A stretch of DNA of 64,000 nucleotides, from the NCBI RefSeq assembly GCF_033001325.1, contig NZ_CP133111.1:2108001-2172000 (forward strand), given 5' to 3'. The stretch is from Rhodopseudomonas sp. BAL398. GTDB lineage: Bacteria; Pseudomonadota; Alphaproteobacteria; Rhizobiales; Xanthobacteraceae. This document shows positions 34,125-42,897 of this stretch, piece after piece. Under the pieces are notes generated by a model. That model had not been told where the DNA came from. It ran no database searches and saw only the letters and a program-made list of their open reading frames with translations. The translations under genes were made by a program, and so were the position numbers. Positions within the stretch are counted from its first letter, which is position 1; the number at the start of each line of letters is the position of its first letter.

Positions 34125-35369
34125 CTAGCTGCGCGGCCGCGGCGGCACCTGGGCGAATTCCTTGGGGAATACGACCTGCTGGTTCTGGTCCTCGGTCCAC
34201 TGGATGAACATCGCCGAGCCGTCCTTGAGCAGGCGATCCTCGGCAAACTGCAGCCCCTTCGGCTTGGCGACGTAGAGATTGGGATCGCCGAACGGAATGT
34301 TGACGCTGCGGAACGCCTTGAGAAGATCGTCGCTCTGCAGCGAGGCGGCGTTCTCGAGCACCTGCTGCAGGACGCGGGCGGCCTGGGCGTATTGGATGGC
34401 GCCCTGCCCGATCCGCTCGAGCTTGGCCTCATCGCGCAGTTCGGTGATGATCTTCTGCATCGAATCGATCTTGGCGCCGGGGCTGAAGCCGGTCATGCCG
34501 AACAGATTCTTGGTGAGCACCGCCTTGCCGATCTCGGGACCGAGATCCTTCCACAGCGTCAGGTCGGTATAGCCGCCGGTGCCGCCGCAGAACAGGCTGT
34601 CGTGGTAGTTCAGATTGTAGCGCGCCTGATGCAGAAGGATGCCGTCGCGCGGCGTCACCAGACCGGCGACCACGTCCGGCTTGAGCGACCGGATCCGGAT
34701 CATCGCTGAGGTCTGGTCCTGCGCCTTGGTGTCGAGCGCGGCTTCACCGATGATCTCGACGCCGCTGGCCTTCAGCTTTTCGGTCAGGAACTTGTTGACC
34801 TGCTGGCCGGCTTCATAGTTCGAGTAGCCCATCACCGCGGTCTTGATCTTGAACTTGTTGTCGTCGCGCAGCGAGATGATGAAATCGTGGATGGTTTGGG
34901 CGTAGCCGCGATCGTAGGGGTAGCCCAGCGTGAACATGTAGTCGGATCGCGAGCCGCCCGCCCACACCGACAGCGTCGGCATCTTCAATTCGTCCAGCAC
35001 CGGCGTCAGCGCCAGCATCTGCGCGCTCAGAATGGTGCCGGTCAGCAATTGCACCTTCTCTTCGGTGATCAGACGCCGCGCTTCCGCCGCGGTGCGCGCC
35101 GGCTGGCTGGTGTCGTCGGCCATCAGCAGCTCGATCTGGGCGCCGCCCTTGCTCTTGATACCGCCTTCGGCGTTGATCTTCTTGATGATGTATTCGAACG
35201 CCGGCTGTCCTTCCTGCGCGTAGGCGGCAAGCCCGCCGCTCATCGAATTGACGACGCCGACCCGAATCGTCGACCCAGCCGCGCCGGCGCGCCTGACGAA
35301 CGGCGCCGCGATCGACCCCAGCAGGATGCCGGACGCGCCGATCCCGAATGTTCTGCGATTGATGGCCAT
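34125..35369 (-). CDS. ABC transporter substrate-binding protein (Leu/Ile/Val-binding fold), Tat signal
   Basis: The 414-residue protein starts with NRRTFGIGASGILLGSIAAPF, a twin-arginine signal, followed by a periplasmic binding fold (IRVGVVNSMSGGLAAYAQEGQPAFEYII). It leads the liv operon. The ligand is not readable; the neighbouring acyl-CoA enzymes suggest an organic acid. Two ATTTGCGCG direct repeats lie just upstream of its start. Confidence 0.87.
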   Translation of the reverse strand: MAINRRTFGIGASGILLGSIAAPFVRRAGAAGSTIRVGVVNSMSGGLAAYAQEGQPAFEYIIKKINAEGGIKSKGGAQIELLMADDTSQPARTAAEARRLITEEKVQLLTGTILSAQMLALTPVLDELKMPTLSVWAGGSRSDYMFTLGYPYDRGYAQTIHDFIISLRDDNKFKIKTAVMGYSNYEAGQQVNKFLTEKLKASGVEIIGEAALDTKAQDQTSAMIRIRSLKPDVVAGLVTPRDGILLHQARYNLNYHDSLFCGGTGGYTDLTLWKDLGPEIGKAVLTKNLFGMTGFSPGAKIDSMQKIITELRDEAKLERIGQGAIQYAQAARVLQQVLENAASLQSDDLLKAFRSVNIPFGDPNLYVAKPKGLQFAEDRLLKDGSAMFIQWTEDQNQQVVFPKEFAQVPPRPRS

Positions 35370-35383
35370 ATCGATTCTCCCAT

Positions 35384-35407
35384 ATTTGCGCGCGTTTAAT
35401 TTGCGCG
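35384..35407. repeat. ATTTGCGCG direct repeat upstream of the liv operon
   Basis: ATTTGCGCG occurs at 35384-35392 and again at 35399-35407 (15-base period), 15-38 bases upstream of the binding-protein start. It may be a regulator binding site for the liv operon. It shares only part of its sequence with the sites at 39975 and 42800. Confidence 0.35.
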
Positions 35408-35532
35408 TCTTCGATCTTGATGTTCGCCGGACTAAGGCGTTGTTTTTCTCGCGCCGTCAAATCGTCATTGCGCATCTGCGTCGGATCGCCAACGCGATCC
35501 ATCAAATTCCGCACCGCGGCAAGATTGCTCCG

Positions 35533-36717
35533 TCACGCCCGGCCGTAAAGCGTGACCACACAGGCGCCCCCCAATCCAAGGTTGTGTTGCAGCGCATGGG
35601 TGACATTCGGCACCTGGCGGCGATCGGCGGTGCCGCGCAATTGCCAGACCAGTTCGGCGCATTGGGCGAGGCCAGTCGCGCCAAGCGGATGCCCTTTCGA
35701 CAGCAATCCGCCCGACGGATTGGTGACGACCTTGCCGCCATAGGTGTTGTCGCCATCCATGATGAATTGTTCGGCGGTCCCTTCCGGGGTCAGCCCGATC
35801 GCCTCGTAGGTCAGCAATTCATTGGCGGTGAAGCAGTCGTGCAACTCCACTACCTGGACGTCGTCCGGGCCAACCCCCGCCGCTTCATAGACCGAAGTGG
35901 CCGCCTGCTTGGCCATGTCATAGCCGATCAGCTTGATCATCGAGCGGTCGGCGAAAGTGCTGCTGCCATCCGACGTCATCGCCTGCGCCTTGATGGCGAT
36001 CGATCCGTCGAGACCATGACGCGCCGCGAAGGCCGGCGAACACACGATCGCAGCCGCAGCGCCGCAGGTCGGCGGGCAGCATTGATAGCGCGTCATCGGA
36101 CCGTACTGCGACGGCGAGGCCATCACCTCTTCGACCGACAGCAGGTTGCGAAACAGCGCGAACGGATTGTTGGCGGCGTGCTGCCGCGCCTTGACGGAAA
36201 TCCTGGCGAAGGTTTCCGGGCTGGTTCCATGCATGGCGGCATATTCGGCGCCAGCACCGCCGAAGAACTGCGCCGCACGCGGCGCCTTCGGATCGTGCGG
36301 CTGCAGTTCTCCCATCAATCCGGCATGGCGGACCATCGGCCCGACACGATCGGGAAAATTCGACCCGAGCGCGCCGGGCCGCATTTCCTCGAAGCCGACC
36401 GCGAGTGCGCAGTCGATCTGTCCGCTGGCGACGGCCTGACGGGCGAGAAACAACGCCGTCGAGCCGGTCGAGCAATTATTGTTGACGTTGACGATCGGGA
36501 TTCCGGTCAGCCCGGCGGGATACAGAACTGCCTGCCCGCAGGTGGAGTCGCCGTATACATAGCCCGCATAGGCCTGCTGGACCGCCGAATAGGGCAAACC
36601 GGCGTCGGCCAGCGCCGCAGCCACCGCCTTCGACCCCATCTCGATATAGCTCTCGCTGGCGCCCGGCTTGGCGAACGGTACCATGCCGACGCCGACCACT
36701 CTGACATCCATGCTCAT
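35533..36717 (-). CDS. SCP-x-type thiolase (acetyl-CoA acyltransferase family)
   Basis: The 394-residue thiolase-fold protein has the nucleophile region NVNNNCSTGSTALFLA (Cys at about residue 80), ELHDCFTANEL and the C-terminal GGLLSKGHPLGATGLAQ. These match the SCP2/sterol-carrier thiolase branch, which cleaves 3-oxoacyl-CoA, often branched or ring-bearing. Together with the SDR and MaoC-type genes nearby it forms a peroxisomal-style beta-oxidation set. AAGGA precedes the ATG. Confidence 0.87.
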   Translation of the reverse strand: MSMDVRVVGVGMVPFAKPGASESYIEMGSKAVAAALADAGLPYSAVQQAYAGYVYGDSTCGQAVLYPAGLTGIPIVNVNNNCSTGSTALFLARQAVASGQIDCALAVGFEEMRPGALGSNFPDRVGPMVRHAGLMGELQPHDPKAPRAAQFFGGAGAEYAAMHGTSPETFARISVKARQHAANNPFALFRNLLSVEEVMASPSQYGPMTRYQCCPPTCGAAAAIVCSPAFAARHGLDGSIAIKAQAMTSDGSSTFADRSMIKLIGYDMAKQAATSVYEAAGVGPDDVQVVELHDCFTANELLTYEAIGLTPEGTAEQFIMDGDNTYGGKVVTNPSGGLLSKGHPLGATGLAQCAELVWQLRGTADRRQVPNVTHALQHNLGLGGACVVTLYGRA

Positions 36718-36739
36718 CGTTGCGTTCCTTTCGTCGGCG

Positions 36740-37960
36740 TTACTTGTCGGTGGCGCTGATCAGTTCTCCTTCGGGCACCCAGGTGGTGCCGTCGAAGCGC
36801 GCAATCTGCATCTGGCTGAACGGCGTGTAGCGGGTCGGCGTCGTGGTGATGGTGATGCCGGGCAGCAGCAGCGGTGCCGACAGCTCGGTCAGGTTGGTCG
36901 CCTGCTTCAGCACATTATCCCGCGTCAGCTCGTCGCCGCAGCGCTCCAGAATCTTCACCGCCACATAGGCCGCCATGTAGCCGGAGATGTTGCTGCTGTC
37001 GGTCAGATTGCCGGACGGATACCATTTCTCCAAGAACGCCTTGTAATCCTGGACGTCCTTGGCGTTCTCCCAGCGCGGGTCTTCCGGCCGCTTCACGGCG
37101 AGCGCGGTGATCAGGCCCTTGGAATTGTCGAGCCCCGCGGGCTCCAGGACTGTCTTGATCGACGACGACACCGCCGACAGATAGGTCAGTGGCTTCCAGC
37201 CCAGTTCGGCGATCTTGCGGACCGCCTGCGCGCCGAATTTCGGCGTGGTCATGATGAACAGCGTATCGGCGCCGCTGGCCTTCAGCGTCACGATCTGCGA
37301 ATCGATCAGCGATTCGGTGGTCTCGTAAGTCATTTCCTTGACGATCATCGCGGCGGCCTTGTCGCCGAGGCCGTCCTTCAGGCCGCGGACATAGTCCCGG
37401 CCGGCATCGTCGTTCTGCGAGAACACGCCGAGCTTGGCGTCAGGCTTGTTCTTCAGCAGATACTTGGCGAACACCTGCCCCTCCAGGTGGTAGGGCGCAT
37501 ACAGATAGGTCGAATAGGGGAACGCCTTCGGGTTGTCCCATTTGGCGGCGCCCGAGGTGATCAGGATCTGCGGCACCTTCTTGATGTTGAGATATTTCTG
37601 CGCCGCCGAGGCGGTCAAAGTCCCGAGCTGACCGACCACCGCCAGCACCTCGTCCTGCTCCACCAGGCGGCGGGTCTGCTCCACCGTCTTCGGCGGGCTG
37701 TAGGAATCGTCGAGGCTGATCAGCTTGATCTTGCGGCCGTTCACCCCACCTTGCGAATTGATCATCTCGAAATAGGCGCTCTCCAGCCGGCCGACGGTGC
37801 CGTAGGCGGACGCCGGGCCGCTGTAGGGCATCGTCTGCCCGATCTTGATCTCGGTATCGGTGACGCCCGGGCCGTATTTCTTCTCGGCGGCCGAGGTCGA
37901 GAACGGGGCGGCGCCGGCCATCATCACGGCCAGCACAACAGTTGCGATTGTCGTCCGCAT
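36740..37960 (-). CDS. ABC transporter substrate-binding protein (Leu/Ile/Val-binding fold), second copy
   Basis: The 406-residue protein has a Sec-type signal (TIATVVLAVMMAGAAPFSTSAAE) and a periplasmic binding fold (IKIGQTMPYSGPASAYGTVGRLE, VGQLGTLTASAAQKYLN). The ATG at 37960, with AGGGAA upstream, is preferred to the one 5 codons earlier. It is the second binding protein near a single LivHMGF channel, so the transporter may accept two ligand sets. Confidence 0.86.
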   Translation of the reverse strand: MRTTIATVVLAVMMAGAAPFSTSAAEKKYGPGVTDTEIKIGQTMPYSGPASAYGTVGRLESAYFEMINSQGGVNGRKIKLISLDDSYSPPKTVEQTRRLVEQDEVLAVVGQLGTLTASAAQKYLNIKKVPQILITSGAAKWDNPKAFPYSTYLYAPYHLEGQVFAKYLLKNKPDAKLGVFSQNDDAGRDYVRGLKDGLGDKAAAMIVKEMTYETTESLIDSQIVTLKASGADTLFIMTTPKFGAQAVRKIAELGWKPLTYLSAVSSSIKTVLEPAGLDNSKGLITALAVKRPEDPRWENAKDVQDYKAFLEKWYPSGNLTDSSNISGYMAAYVAVKILERCGDELTRDNVLKQATNLTELSAPLLLPGITITTTPTRYTPFSQMQIARFDGTTWVPEGELISATDK

Positions 37961-38025
37961 GGTTCGTTCCCTCATGGTGTTTGCCGGTTCATGAGCGACC
38001 GGCTTGTGGTCGGCTATCGTTTCAT

Positions 38026-38946
38026 TCAGATCGCATCCCAGTTGAAGATGTCGGCCGAGCGGTCGAGCTTGTAGAACGACGATTTCAGCGCCGGCATGCC
38101 GTGTTCGGCGATAGTCTGGCAGGTCCAGCCGCCGTCGCGGTGGATCGAGCGCAGCGGGCGCGACTGGCCCATCAGGAAGATCTCGTTCATCCGCACCGCG
38201 AAGATCTGCCCGGTGACATCCTTGGCGGCATCGCTGAGCAGGAACACCGACAGCGGCGCGATCTTCTCCGGGCCCATCTGCTGCATCCGCGCCACGCGTG
38301 CCTTCTCATCCTCCGTCTCGGTGGGGATGGTGCCGATCAGCCGGCTCCAGGCGAAGGGGGAGACGCAATTGGAGCGGACGTTGAAGCGCTGCATGTCGAG
38401 CGCGATCGATTTCGACAGGCCGACGATGCCGAGCTTGGCGGCGGCGTAGTTGGCCTGGCCGAAATTGCCGATCAGGCCCGAGGTCGAGGTGAAGTGCACG
38501 AAGGTGCCGCTCTCCTGCTCGCGGAATAGCCGCGCCGCGGCGTGCGAGGTGTAGAACGAGCCCATCAGATGCACCTTGATGACCTGCTCGAAGGCGTCGA
38601 TGCTCATGCGGTGAAAGATCGCGTCGCGCAGGATGCCGGCATTGTTCACCACGCCGTCGAGCTTGCCATAGGTGTCGACCGCCATCTTGATGATCTTGCT
38701 GGCCGGAACGGCTTCGGCGACGGTCTCGAAATTGGCGATCGCGGTACCGCCGCGCCTCTTGATCTCCTCGACCACCTCGTCGGCAGGCGTCGCGTCAGTG
38801 CCGGAGCCGTCGGCGGCGACGCCGGGATCGTTGACGACGACCTTGGCGCCTTCGGCGGCGGCCAGCAGCGCGATCTCGCGGCCGATGCCGCGCCCGGCGC
38901 CGGTGACGACGATGACTTTGCCGTCGAGTGATTTGGTGGTGGACAT
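38026..38946 (-). CDS. short-chain dehydrogenase, probably (3R)-hydroxyacyl-CoA dehydrogenase
   Basis: The 306-residue SDR has the cofactor motif TGAGRGIGREIAL, NNAGILRD, and the catalytic STSGLIGNFGQANYAAAK (Ser, Tyr, Lys). The VVVNDPGVAADGSG stretch and length are typical of the dehydrogenase unit of peroxisomal multifunctional enzyme 2 (HSD17B4-like). It probably works in sequence with the MaoC hydratase and thiolase. Confidence 0.85.
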   Translation of the reverse strand: MSTTKSLDGKVIVVTGAGRGIGREIALLAAAEGAKVVVNDPGVAADGSGTDATPADEVVEEIKRRGGTAIANFETVAEAVPASKIIKMAVDTYGKLDGVVNNAGILRDAIFHRMSIDAFEQVIKVHLMGSFYTSHAAARLFREQESGTFVHFTSTSGLIGNFGQANYAAAKLGIVGLSKSIALDMQRFNVRSNCVSPFAWSRLIGTIPTETEDEKARVARMQQMGPEKIAPLSVFLLSDAAKDVTGQIFAVRMNEIFLMGQSRPLRSIHRDGGWTCQTIAEHGMPALKSSFYKLDRSADIFNWDAI

Positions 38947-39050
38947 GATTTTTTCCCTTGTTTGTTAAGGCGCGGCGTTTAGTTGATCGCGCGGTCGCTC
39001 AGACGGGCGCCGCGGCGGCTGTCTGCAGACGATCGGGCGCGGCGACGGCG

Positions 39051-39914
39051 TCAGGCTGTCACCTCGGCCCTGCCATTGTTGATGACGACGAGATCGCGCT
39101 CGGCCACCCTAGCGCGAAACGACACCACGCCGCCGGGCTCGGTCCAGATCTCGGTCACGATCGTCTCGCCCGGAAAGACCGGCGCGCTGAAGCGAACCTG
39201 CATCTTGCGCAGTTTCGACGGGTCGTTCCCGCAGACGGCGGCCAGCAGCGCCCGGCAGACGACGCCGAAGGTGCACAGCCCGTGCAGGATCGGGCGGTCG
39301 AACCCGCCGACGCGCGCCACCGCCGGATCGGCATGCAGCGGATTGTAGTCACCCGACAATCGGTAGATCAGCGCTGCCTGCGGCAGCGTCGCGATGCCGA
39401 CGCTCTGGTCGGGGGCGCGATCGGGCAATGGGTGCGGCGCCGGCAACGGACCTGACGGACCACCGAAGCCGCCATCGCCGCGCATCATCGTGGTCGAGGT
39501 CAGGCGGCACAGCAGTTCGCCGGTCGATTTATCGACCACGTCGCGCTCCGAGACCAGCACCGCGCCCTTGTCCTTGCCCTTATCGAACAGGCCGGTAACG
39601 CGCGAACGGCCGATGACGGTCGCGGCGGTCGGCAGCGGCTTGAACAGTTCGATCGCCTGCTCGCCATGCAATACCTTCTTCCAGTCGACGCCGGTGGCGG
39701 GATCGCTGACCCAGAACCCCGGATAGCCCAGCACCACGGCCATCGACGGCAGGGTCTGCAGCCGGCCCTCATAGACGAATTGCAACTGGCCCTCGTCGAG
39801 CGGATCGGCGCCGTAGCCGAGGCCGAGCGCATACAGCATGGTGTCGCGCGTCGTGTAGCTGTGTTCGATTTCGGCGATCGGCCATTGCCGCAACGCGTCC
39901 GGGTCGATAGCCAT
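39051..39914 (-). CDS. MaoC-like (R)-enoyl-CoA hydratase, two hotdog domains
   Basis: The 287-residue protein resembles the hydratase-2 unit of multifunctional enzyme 2: YALGLGYGADPLDEGQLQFVYE in the first hotdog and the catalytic YRLSGDYNPLHADPAVARVGGFDRPILHGLCTFG (Asp and His) in the second. The ATG at 39914, with AGAGGAAACG upstream, gives the expected start; the frame continues to 40088 without meaning. It is divergent from iclR and probably repressed by it. Confidence 0.9.
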   Translation of the reverse strand: MAIDPDALRQWPIAEIEHSYTTRDTMLYALGLGYGADPLDEGQLQFVYEGRLQTLPSMAVVLGYPGFWVSDPATGVDWKKVLHGEQAIELFKPLPTAATVIGRSRVTGLFDKGKDKGAVLVSERDVVDKSTGELLCRLTSTTMMRGDGGFGGPSGPLPAPHPLPDRAPDQSVGIATLPQAALIYRLSGDYNPLHADPAVARVGGFDRPILHGLCTFGVVCRALLAAVCGNDPSKLRKMQVRFSAPVFPGETIVTEIWTEPGGVVSFRARVAERDLVVINNGRAEVTA

Positions 39915-39974
39915 CGTGAGCGTTTCCTCTTTTTTGATTGTGCCGGCAAAATTGCCACGCCGGGGGCAATGTGG

Positions 39975-40000
39975 CAATATGCGAAAATAGATTTCGCAAT
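39975..40000. promoter_or_regulatory. candidate IclR operator between maoC and iclR
   Basis: TGCGAAA and TTTCGCA form a perfect 7-base inverted repeat with a 5-base centre (39980-39998). The core CAATATGCGAAA, four variable bases, ATTTC recurs at 42800-42820 in the divergent acyl-CoA ligase/enoyl-CoA hydratase gap. The shared site in two divergent promoters of one pathway suggests a binding site for the IclR protein encoded at 40096. Confidence 0.6.
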
Positions 40001-40095
40001 TTAGCACAAGCGCCGGCGCGGCGACGTTTCGGCTTCGCGGTGACGGCCAGGGCCGGCATCGCGGCTGGCCGTCTGCAGCGCCTACCAAGGGTCAC

Positions 40096-41079
40096 ATGAT
40101 GGACGACGACAAGCGACGCAGGGCCGGCCCGGGACAGCGCCCCGCGGCGGCCAAGAAGCCCGCGGAGGCGCCCCGCGCCGCCAAGCAGGTCGGCCGGAGC
40201 TCCCCCGTCGCACCCGACGAGCGGACCAAGAAGAAGAGCGCGCGGCTGCAGCAACAGCGTGCCGCGCGCCGCCCCCGCGCGGCGCAACAGGGCGACATCG
40301 CCGAGGATAGCGGCGGCCGGCTGTTCGTCACCGCGCTGGCGCGTGGCCTCGACGTGCTGAGCGCATTCCGCGCCGGCGACGGCGCGCTGGGCAATCTTGA
40401 GCTCGCCCGGCGCACCGAATTGCCGAAGCCGACGATCTCCCGCATCACCCACACGCTGACGCAGCTCGGCTATCTGTCCTACAATAGCCGGCTCGGCACC
40501 TATGAGCTCGGCGGGCGCACGCTGACGCTAGGCTATGCGGCACTCGCCAATCTCGACATCCGGCGGGTGGCGCGACCGATCATGCAGCAGCTTGCCGAGA
40601 CCCACAATCTGCACATCGCGCTCGCCATGCGCGACAAGTTGATGATGCTGAATATCGAGACCTGCGAGGGCCACGGCCTGGTCGGATTGCGCCTTGCGCC
40701 GGGCACGCGGGTGCCGATGGCCATCACGGCGATCGGCAAGGCCTATCTGGCGGCCATTTCCGAGGCCGAGCGCGGCCGTGTCCTGGATGCGATCCGCCGG
40801 CAATATGGCGACGACTGGCCGATGATCATGCGGTCGGTCGAAACCTCGATCCGCGAGGTGGCGCAGCGCGGCTTCTGCGTGTCGATGGGCGAATGGCGCA
40901 AGGACATCAACGCGGTCGGCGCCACGGTCGCGTCGCCCGGCGGCGAGACCATCTATGCGCTGAGCTGCGGCGGCCCGGCCTATCTGGTGTCGCAGGAGCA
41001 GCTCGAAGGCGACTACGGCCCGGCGCTGGCCGCCGCCGCGAGGGCGATCAGCGCGTCGCTGGGCAGCCCGACCAGCTGA
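40096..41079 (+). CDS. IclR-family transcriptional regulator with a basic N-terminal extension
   Basis: The 327-residue protein has a winged helix-turn-helix (about residues 75-130; LFVTALARGLDVLSAF and LPKPTISRITHTLTQLGYL) and an IclR effector domain (about 145-320; GTRVPMAITAIGKAYLA, CVSMGEWRKDINAVGA). About 70 residues at the N-terminus are rich in Arg, Lys, Ala and Pro, longer than usual; a later start is possible. It is flanked by the beta-oxidation genes. Confidence 0.87.
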   Translation: MMDDDKRRRAGPGQRPAAAKKPAEAPRAAKQVGRSSPVAPDERTKKKSARLQQQRAARRPRAAQQGDIAEDSGGRLFVTALARGLDVLSAFRAGDGALGNLELARRTELPKPTISRITHTLTQLGYLSYNSRLGTYELGGRTLTLGYAALANLDIRRVARPIMQQLAETHNLHIALAMRDKLMMLNIETCEGHGLVGLRLAPGTRVPMAITAIGKAYLAAISEAERGRVLDAIRRQYGDDWPMIMRSVETSIREVAQRGFCVSMGEWRKDINAVGATVASPGGETIYALSCGGPAYLVSQEQLEGDYGPALAAAARAISASLGSPTS

Positions 41080-41183
41080 CGCCAGAGCAATTCCGGTCCT
41101 GACAGATCAGAACCGGAGCTCTCAACTTCTGGTTTGGCGCGTTGTCGTCACGCGAACCGGTAACCACTTCGCTCGACAACGCG

Positions 41184-42740
41184 CTAATTGACCTGCCTGG
41201 CCTTGCCGTCCCAGAACGGCGCGCGCAAGGCCGCCTTGTTGATCTTGTTGACGCTCGACAGCGGCAGCGCCTCGTCGCGGATCTCGACGCTGCGCGGACA
41301 TTTGTAGCCGGCGATCAGGCCGCGGCATTGCGCAATGACGTCCTCGGCGGTCAGCGCCGCGCCGGCGCGCCGCACCACCACGGCGTGAACGGCTTCGCCC
41401 CAGCGCGGGTCGGGAATGCCGATCACCGCGCATTGCAGCACATCGGGATGCACGCTAACCGCGTTCTCGACCTCGGTCGAGTAGACGTTCTCGCCGCCCG
41501 AGATGATCATGTCCTTGATCCGGTCGGCGATGTAGAGATAGCCGTCCGGCTCGAAATAGCCCGAGTCGCCGGTGTGCATCCAGCCGCCGCGCAGCGCCTC
41601 GGCGGTGAGTTCCGGCCTGTTCCAATAGCCCTGCATCACCATCGGCCCGCGCACCGCGACCTCGCCGACCTCGCCGGTGGGTAGTTCGAGATCCATTGCG
41701 TCGACGATCTTGATCTCGGCGGACCATAACGGCCGGCCGGCCGATCGCAGACGCCGGCTCGGCGCCTCGGGCAGATGATCCTCCGGCCCGAGAATCGAGG
41801 CCACCGGCGATAGCTCCGTCATGCCGTAGGACTGCGCAAAGCGCACCGACGGAAACCGCCGCATGCATTCGGTCAGCACCGCTTCGGGCATCGGCGAGGC
41901 CCCATAGGTGATCATCCGCAAGCTCGAAAGATCGTAGGAATCGAGATCGGGCAATTCGAGCATCATCGCCAGCATGGTCGGGACGAAGGTCGCCACCGTG
42001 ATCTTGTCGCGGGCGATGGCATCGAGCACATCGATCGGCGTGAACCGCGGGATGACCACGTGCTTGCCGCCCAGCAAGGCCGTCGTGAACACGCGCGCGC
42101 CGGCGCCCAGATGGAATAACGGCCCGGCGTGCAGGCTGACCATGGTCTCGTCGAAGCCGAGCCGCCCGGCTGTGACAGCGGCATTCGCCCAGACGTTGCG
42201 ATGGCTGAGCATCACGCCCTTGGAGCGGCCGGTGGTGCCGCCCGTATAGAAAATGCAGGCGAGATCCTCACCGCCGCGCAGCGCGTCCGCGCCAGGAGGT
42301 GTAGCGCCAAGCACGGCGTCGTAGTCGTGCGCGTTAGCGAAGATCGGGCCGGGCCCGGCGCGCAGCACGGCCTTGACCGATGGCGCGGCGGCGGCGAGCT
42401 GCGCACCGATCTCGGCAAAATTTCCGTCGACGATCAGGACCACGGGGCCGGCGTCGCGGATCTGCTCGATCATTTCAGGCAGTGCAAACCGCGAATTGAT
42501 CGGGACGATGACGCCGCCGCCCCACAACACGCCGAAATAGAATTCGATATAGTGCTGGCCATTGGCCGCCAGCATCGCGACCCGATCGCCCTCGCCCATG
42601 CCGAGGTCGCTCAGCGCCGCGCCAAGGCGCGCCACCCGATCGACAAAGCTGCGATAGTCGAGCCGGACATCGCCGCACACCAGCGCCTCGGCGTCGCCGC
42701 CATGCGCGACCGCCTTTCGAAGGCCCATCGTCAGGTTCAT
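41184..42740 (-). CDS. acyl-CoA synthetase (class I AMP-forming ligase)
   Basis: The 518-residue ligase has the AMP-binding P-loop-like sequence IFYTGGTTGRSKGVMLSH, the A5-type QSYGMTELSP, and C-terminal GWMHTGDSGYFEPDGYLYIADRIKDMIISGGENVYSTEVE. It would activate the imported carboxylate with CoA before beta-oxidation. The ATG at 42740 gives the usual start MNLTMGLRKA; an earlier in-frame ATG at 42782 would overlap the operator region. Confidence 0.9.
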   Translation of the reverse strand: MNLTMGLRKAVAHGGDAEALVCGDVRLDYRSFVDRVARLGAALSDLGMGEGDRVAMLAANGQHYIEFYFGVLWGGGVIVPINSRFALPEMIEQIRDAGPVVLIVDGNFAEIGAQLAAAAPSVKAVLRAGPGPIFANAHDYDAVLGATPPGADALRGGEDLACIFYTGGTTGRSKGVMLSHRNVWANAAVTAGRLGFDETMVSLHAGPLFHLGAGARVFTTALLGGKHVVIPRFTPIDVLDAIARDKITVATFVPTMLAMMLELPDLDSYDLSSLRMITYGASPMPEAVLTECMRRFPSVRFAQSYGMTELSPVASILGPEDHLPEAPSRRLRSAGRPLWSAEIKIVDAMDLELPTGEVGEVAVRGPMVMQGYWNRPELTAEALRGGWMHTGDSGYFEPDGYLYIADRIKDMIISGGENVYSTEVENAVSVHPDVLQCAVIGIPDPRWGEAVHAVVVRRAGAALTAEDVIAQCRGLIAGYKCPRSVEIRDEALPLSSVNKINKAALRAPFWDGKARQVN

Positions 42741-42799
42741 CGTTTCCCCGATATCTTCTTGCTTGTTGCGGCCAGCGTACACGCAGGCCCCACGCGACT

Positions 42800-42824
42800 C
42801 AATATGCGAAACTGCATTTCATTT
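42800..42824. promoter_or_regulatory. candidate IclR operator, second copy
   Basis: CAATATGCGAAA, four variable bases and ATTTC here match the site at 39975-39995. The right half (ATTTC then ATTTT) is less symmetric than in the first copy. It lies between the divergent ligase and enoyl-CoA hydratase genes. Confidence 0.55.
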
Positions 42825-42897
42825 TCCGCACATTTGCTCTAAGGCTTGCCTCCAAGCCGGATCGCAACAACCGGAACACATGCAGCGGGAGGAACAG

